64,000 nt of DNA from Melampsora larici-populina 98AG31 (Eukaryota; Basidiomycota; Pucciniomycetes; Pucciniales; Melampsoraceae), in the NCBI RefSeq assembly GCF_000204055.1, contig NW_006768766.1:2718524-2782523 (forward strand), given 5' to 3'. The translations under genes and the position numbers were made by a program. Below the pieces are notes generated by a model. It saw only the letters and a list, made by a program, of their open reading frames with translations, had not been told where the DNA came from and did no database searches. Positions 63,156 through 64,000 of this stretch are shown here, in pieces (positions within the stretch are counted from its first letter, which is position 1; each line of letters opens with the position of its first letter).

Positions 63156-64000
63156 GTTCAGTGATTGCCAGCTTGGTGCTGTTTCAAAGCTTCTGGTATC
63201 TTGCCTTGCTTGGACCTAATGTTGTGTTGCAAATACTGTGCTCTTAGGCCGCACTCATCTGGAGAAAGATTAAAATTCTGCTCAGTCTGAAGATTTGTTG
63301 ATCAAAGAGAAAGAAGGAAAAAGTATTGACTTACCAAGGAAAATAAGACACTTGGGTGGCAGACAACATATTTGGGAAGAATAAGCTGTCTGAAGTGCTG
63401 GTGACTGATTGAAATCCACAGCAGAGACTTTGTGAATGGCAAGGAAGAGAAATCCCTGAATTTGCCCAGAAGTTGAATGCATAGTGGCCTAGATGCTTTG
63501 CCATGGATTGGGAGGGTCTCTTGGGTTGATCATCCCCATAGTTTCCTTACAAGCAATTGATGTCTTTCTGTACATGTTCACAAGCTTCTGTCATATATTC
63601 TCAACAGTTGGATTGACATCAATGGCCTATTTTTAAGATTGATTAGTATCAAACAGTTGCCCAGTTCTGACAGTCAACAGCAAACAGGATTTCATATCTT
63701 GATTGAGAGATATGCTTATATTCATATCTTTATTTCAGCGGTATTTCAGCTGTATCACTTCAAAATTTAATCATTGAAATTCCATTTGGTCAAGCTAAAC
63801 TGGAATGACTGTATTTTACACTATCCTTAAACAGGAGGATCAGATCATGTGCCTCTGGTAAAATCCTGAAGAAGATATGTACAGCTGTTCAAGGCTAGTC
63901 TCAACCAAAGCCGCTCTGCAAAAGCAAAATTTGATTACACAACATAACTTGTTTCACCCCTAGTGATGAATGACATGTAATGACTCATTTTTGGGGGTTT
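63156..64000. other. repeat-like DNA, no gene seen
   Basis: It includes the right inverted-repeat arm (63478-63575). No coding region was recognised. Confidence 0.4.
63478..63575. repeat. right arm of ~100-bp inverted repeat pair
   Basis: This is the reverse complement partner of 61029-61130. Confidence 0.85.

Overview
The window reads as nuclear DNA of a rust fungus (Pucciniales, Basidiomycota); the assignment to genus is open. Support: short GT-AG introns in every housekeeping gene, AT-rich intergenic DNA crowded with transposable elements, a Ty1/copia element, a tyrosine-recombinase (Ngaro/DIRS-like) retroelement, several MITEs, and a cluster of small secreted proteins of the kind common in plant-associated fungi. 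There is one 100-N assembly gap (16590-16689).

Layout. 1-5.7 kb: a decayed hAT transposase preceded by a cluster of hairpin-forming palindromes. 5.7-7.3 kb: an unnamed seven-exon membrane-protein gene (minus). 9.9-11.8 kb: an EEIG1/EHBP1-type NT-C2 domain protein (plus). 12.8-15.0 kb: a CUE-domain ribosome-quality-control protein like Cue3/ASCC2 (plus). 17.0-18.8 kb: mitochondrial 2-enoyl-thioester reductase ETR1 (minus), divergent from a Nup53/NUP35 nucleoporin gene (19.1-20.3 kb, plus). 20.4-23.7 kb: degenerate sequence. 23.7-28.6 kb: an intact copia element with identical LTRs and a 5-bp target duplication. 29.1-29.8 kb: two adjacent MITEs. 30.7-33.3 kb: a Ser-rich single-pass membrane protein. 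34.2-40.1 kb: a full-length Ngaro-like retroelement disabled only by C-to-T type stop codons. 40.6-43.7 kb: two neighbouring candidate terminal-inverted-repeat elements, each carrying gene-like, intron-bearing DNA. 43.9-49.0 kb: three paralogous small secreted proteins, two of them head-to-head. 50.2-52.0 kb: mitochondrial rhomboid protease PCP1/PARL. 52-56.7 kb: no convincing gene. 56.8-59.0 kb: DEAD-box helicase DHH1/DDX6 (minus). 59-64 kb: repeat graveyard with a mariner/IS630-like relic, a second Ngaro end and a MITE nested in it.

The host genes belong to unrelated processes (mitochondrial fatty-acid synthesis and rhomboid proteolysis, nuclear pore, mRNA decay, ribosome quality control) and show no functional clustering. 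The accessory part of most interest is 40-49 kb, where gene-carrying transposon candidates abut a duplicated, coordinately organised secreted-protein family. The Ngaro element is of equal interest as a record of C-to-T mutation of repeats, in contrast with the unmutated young copia element.
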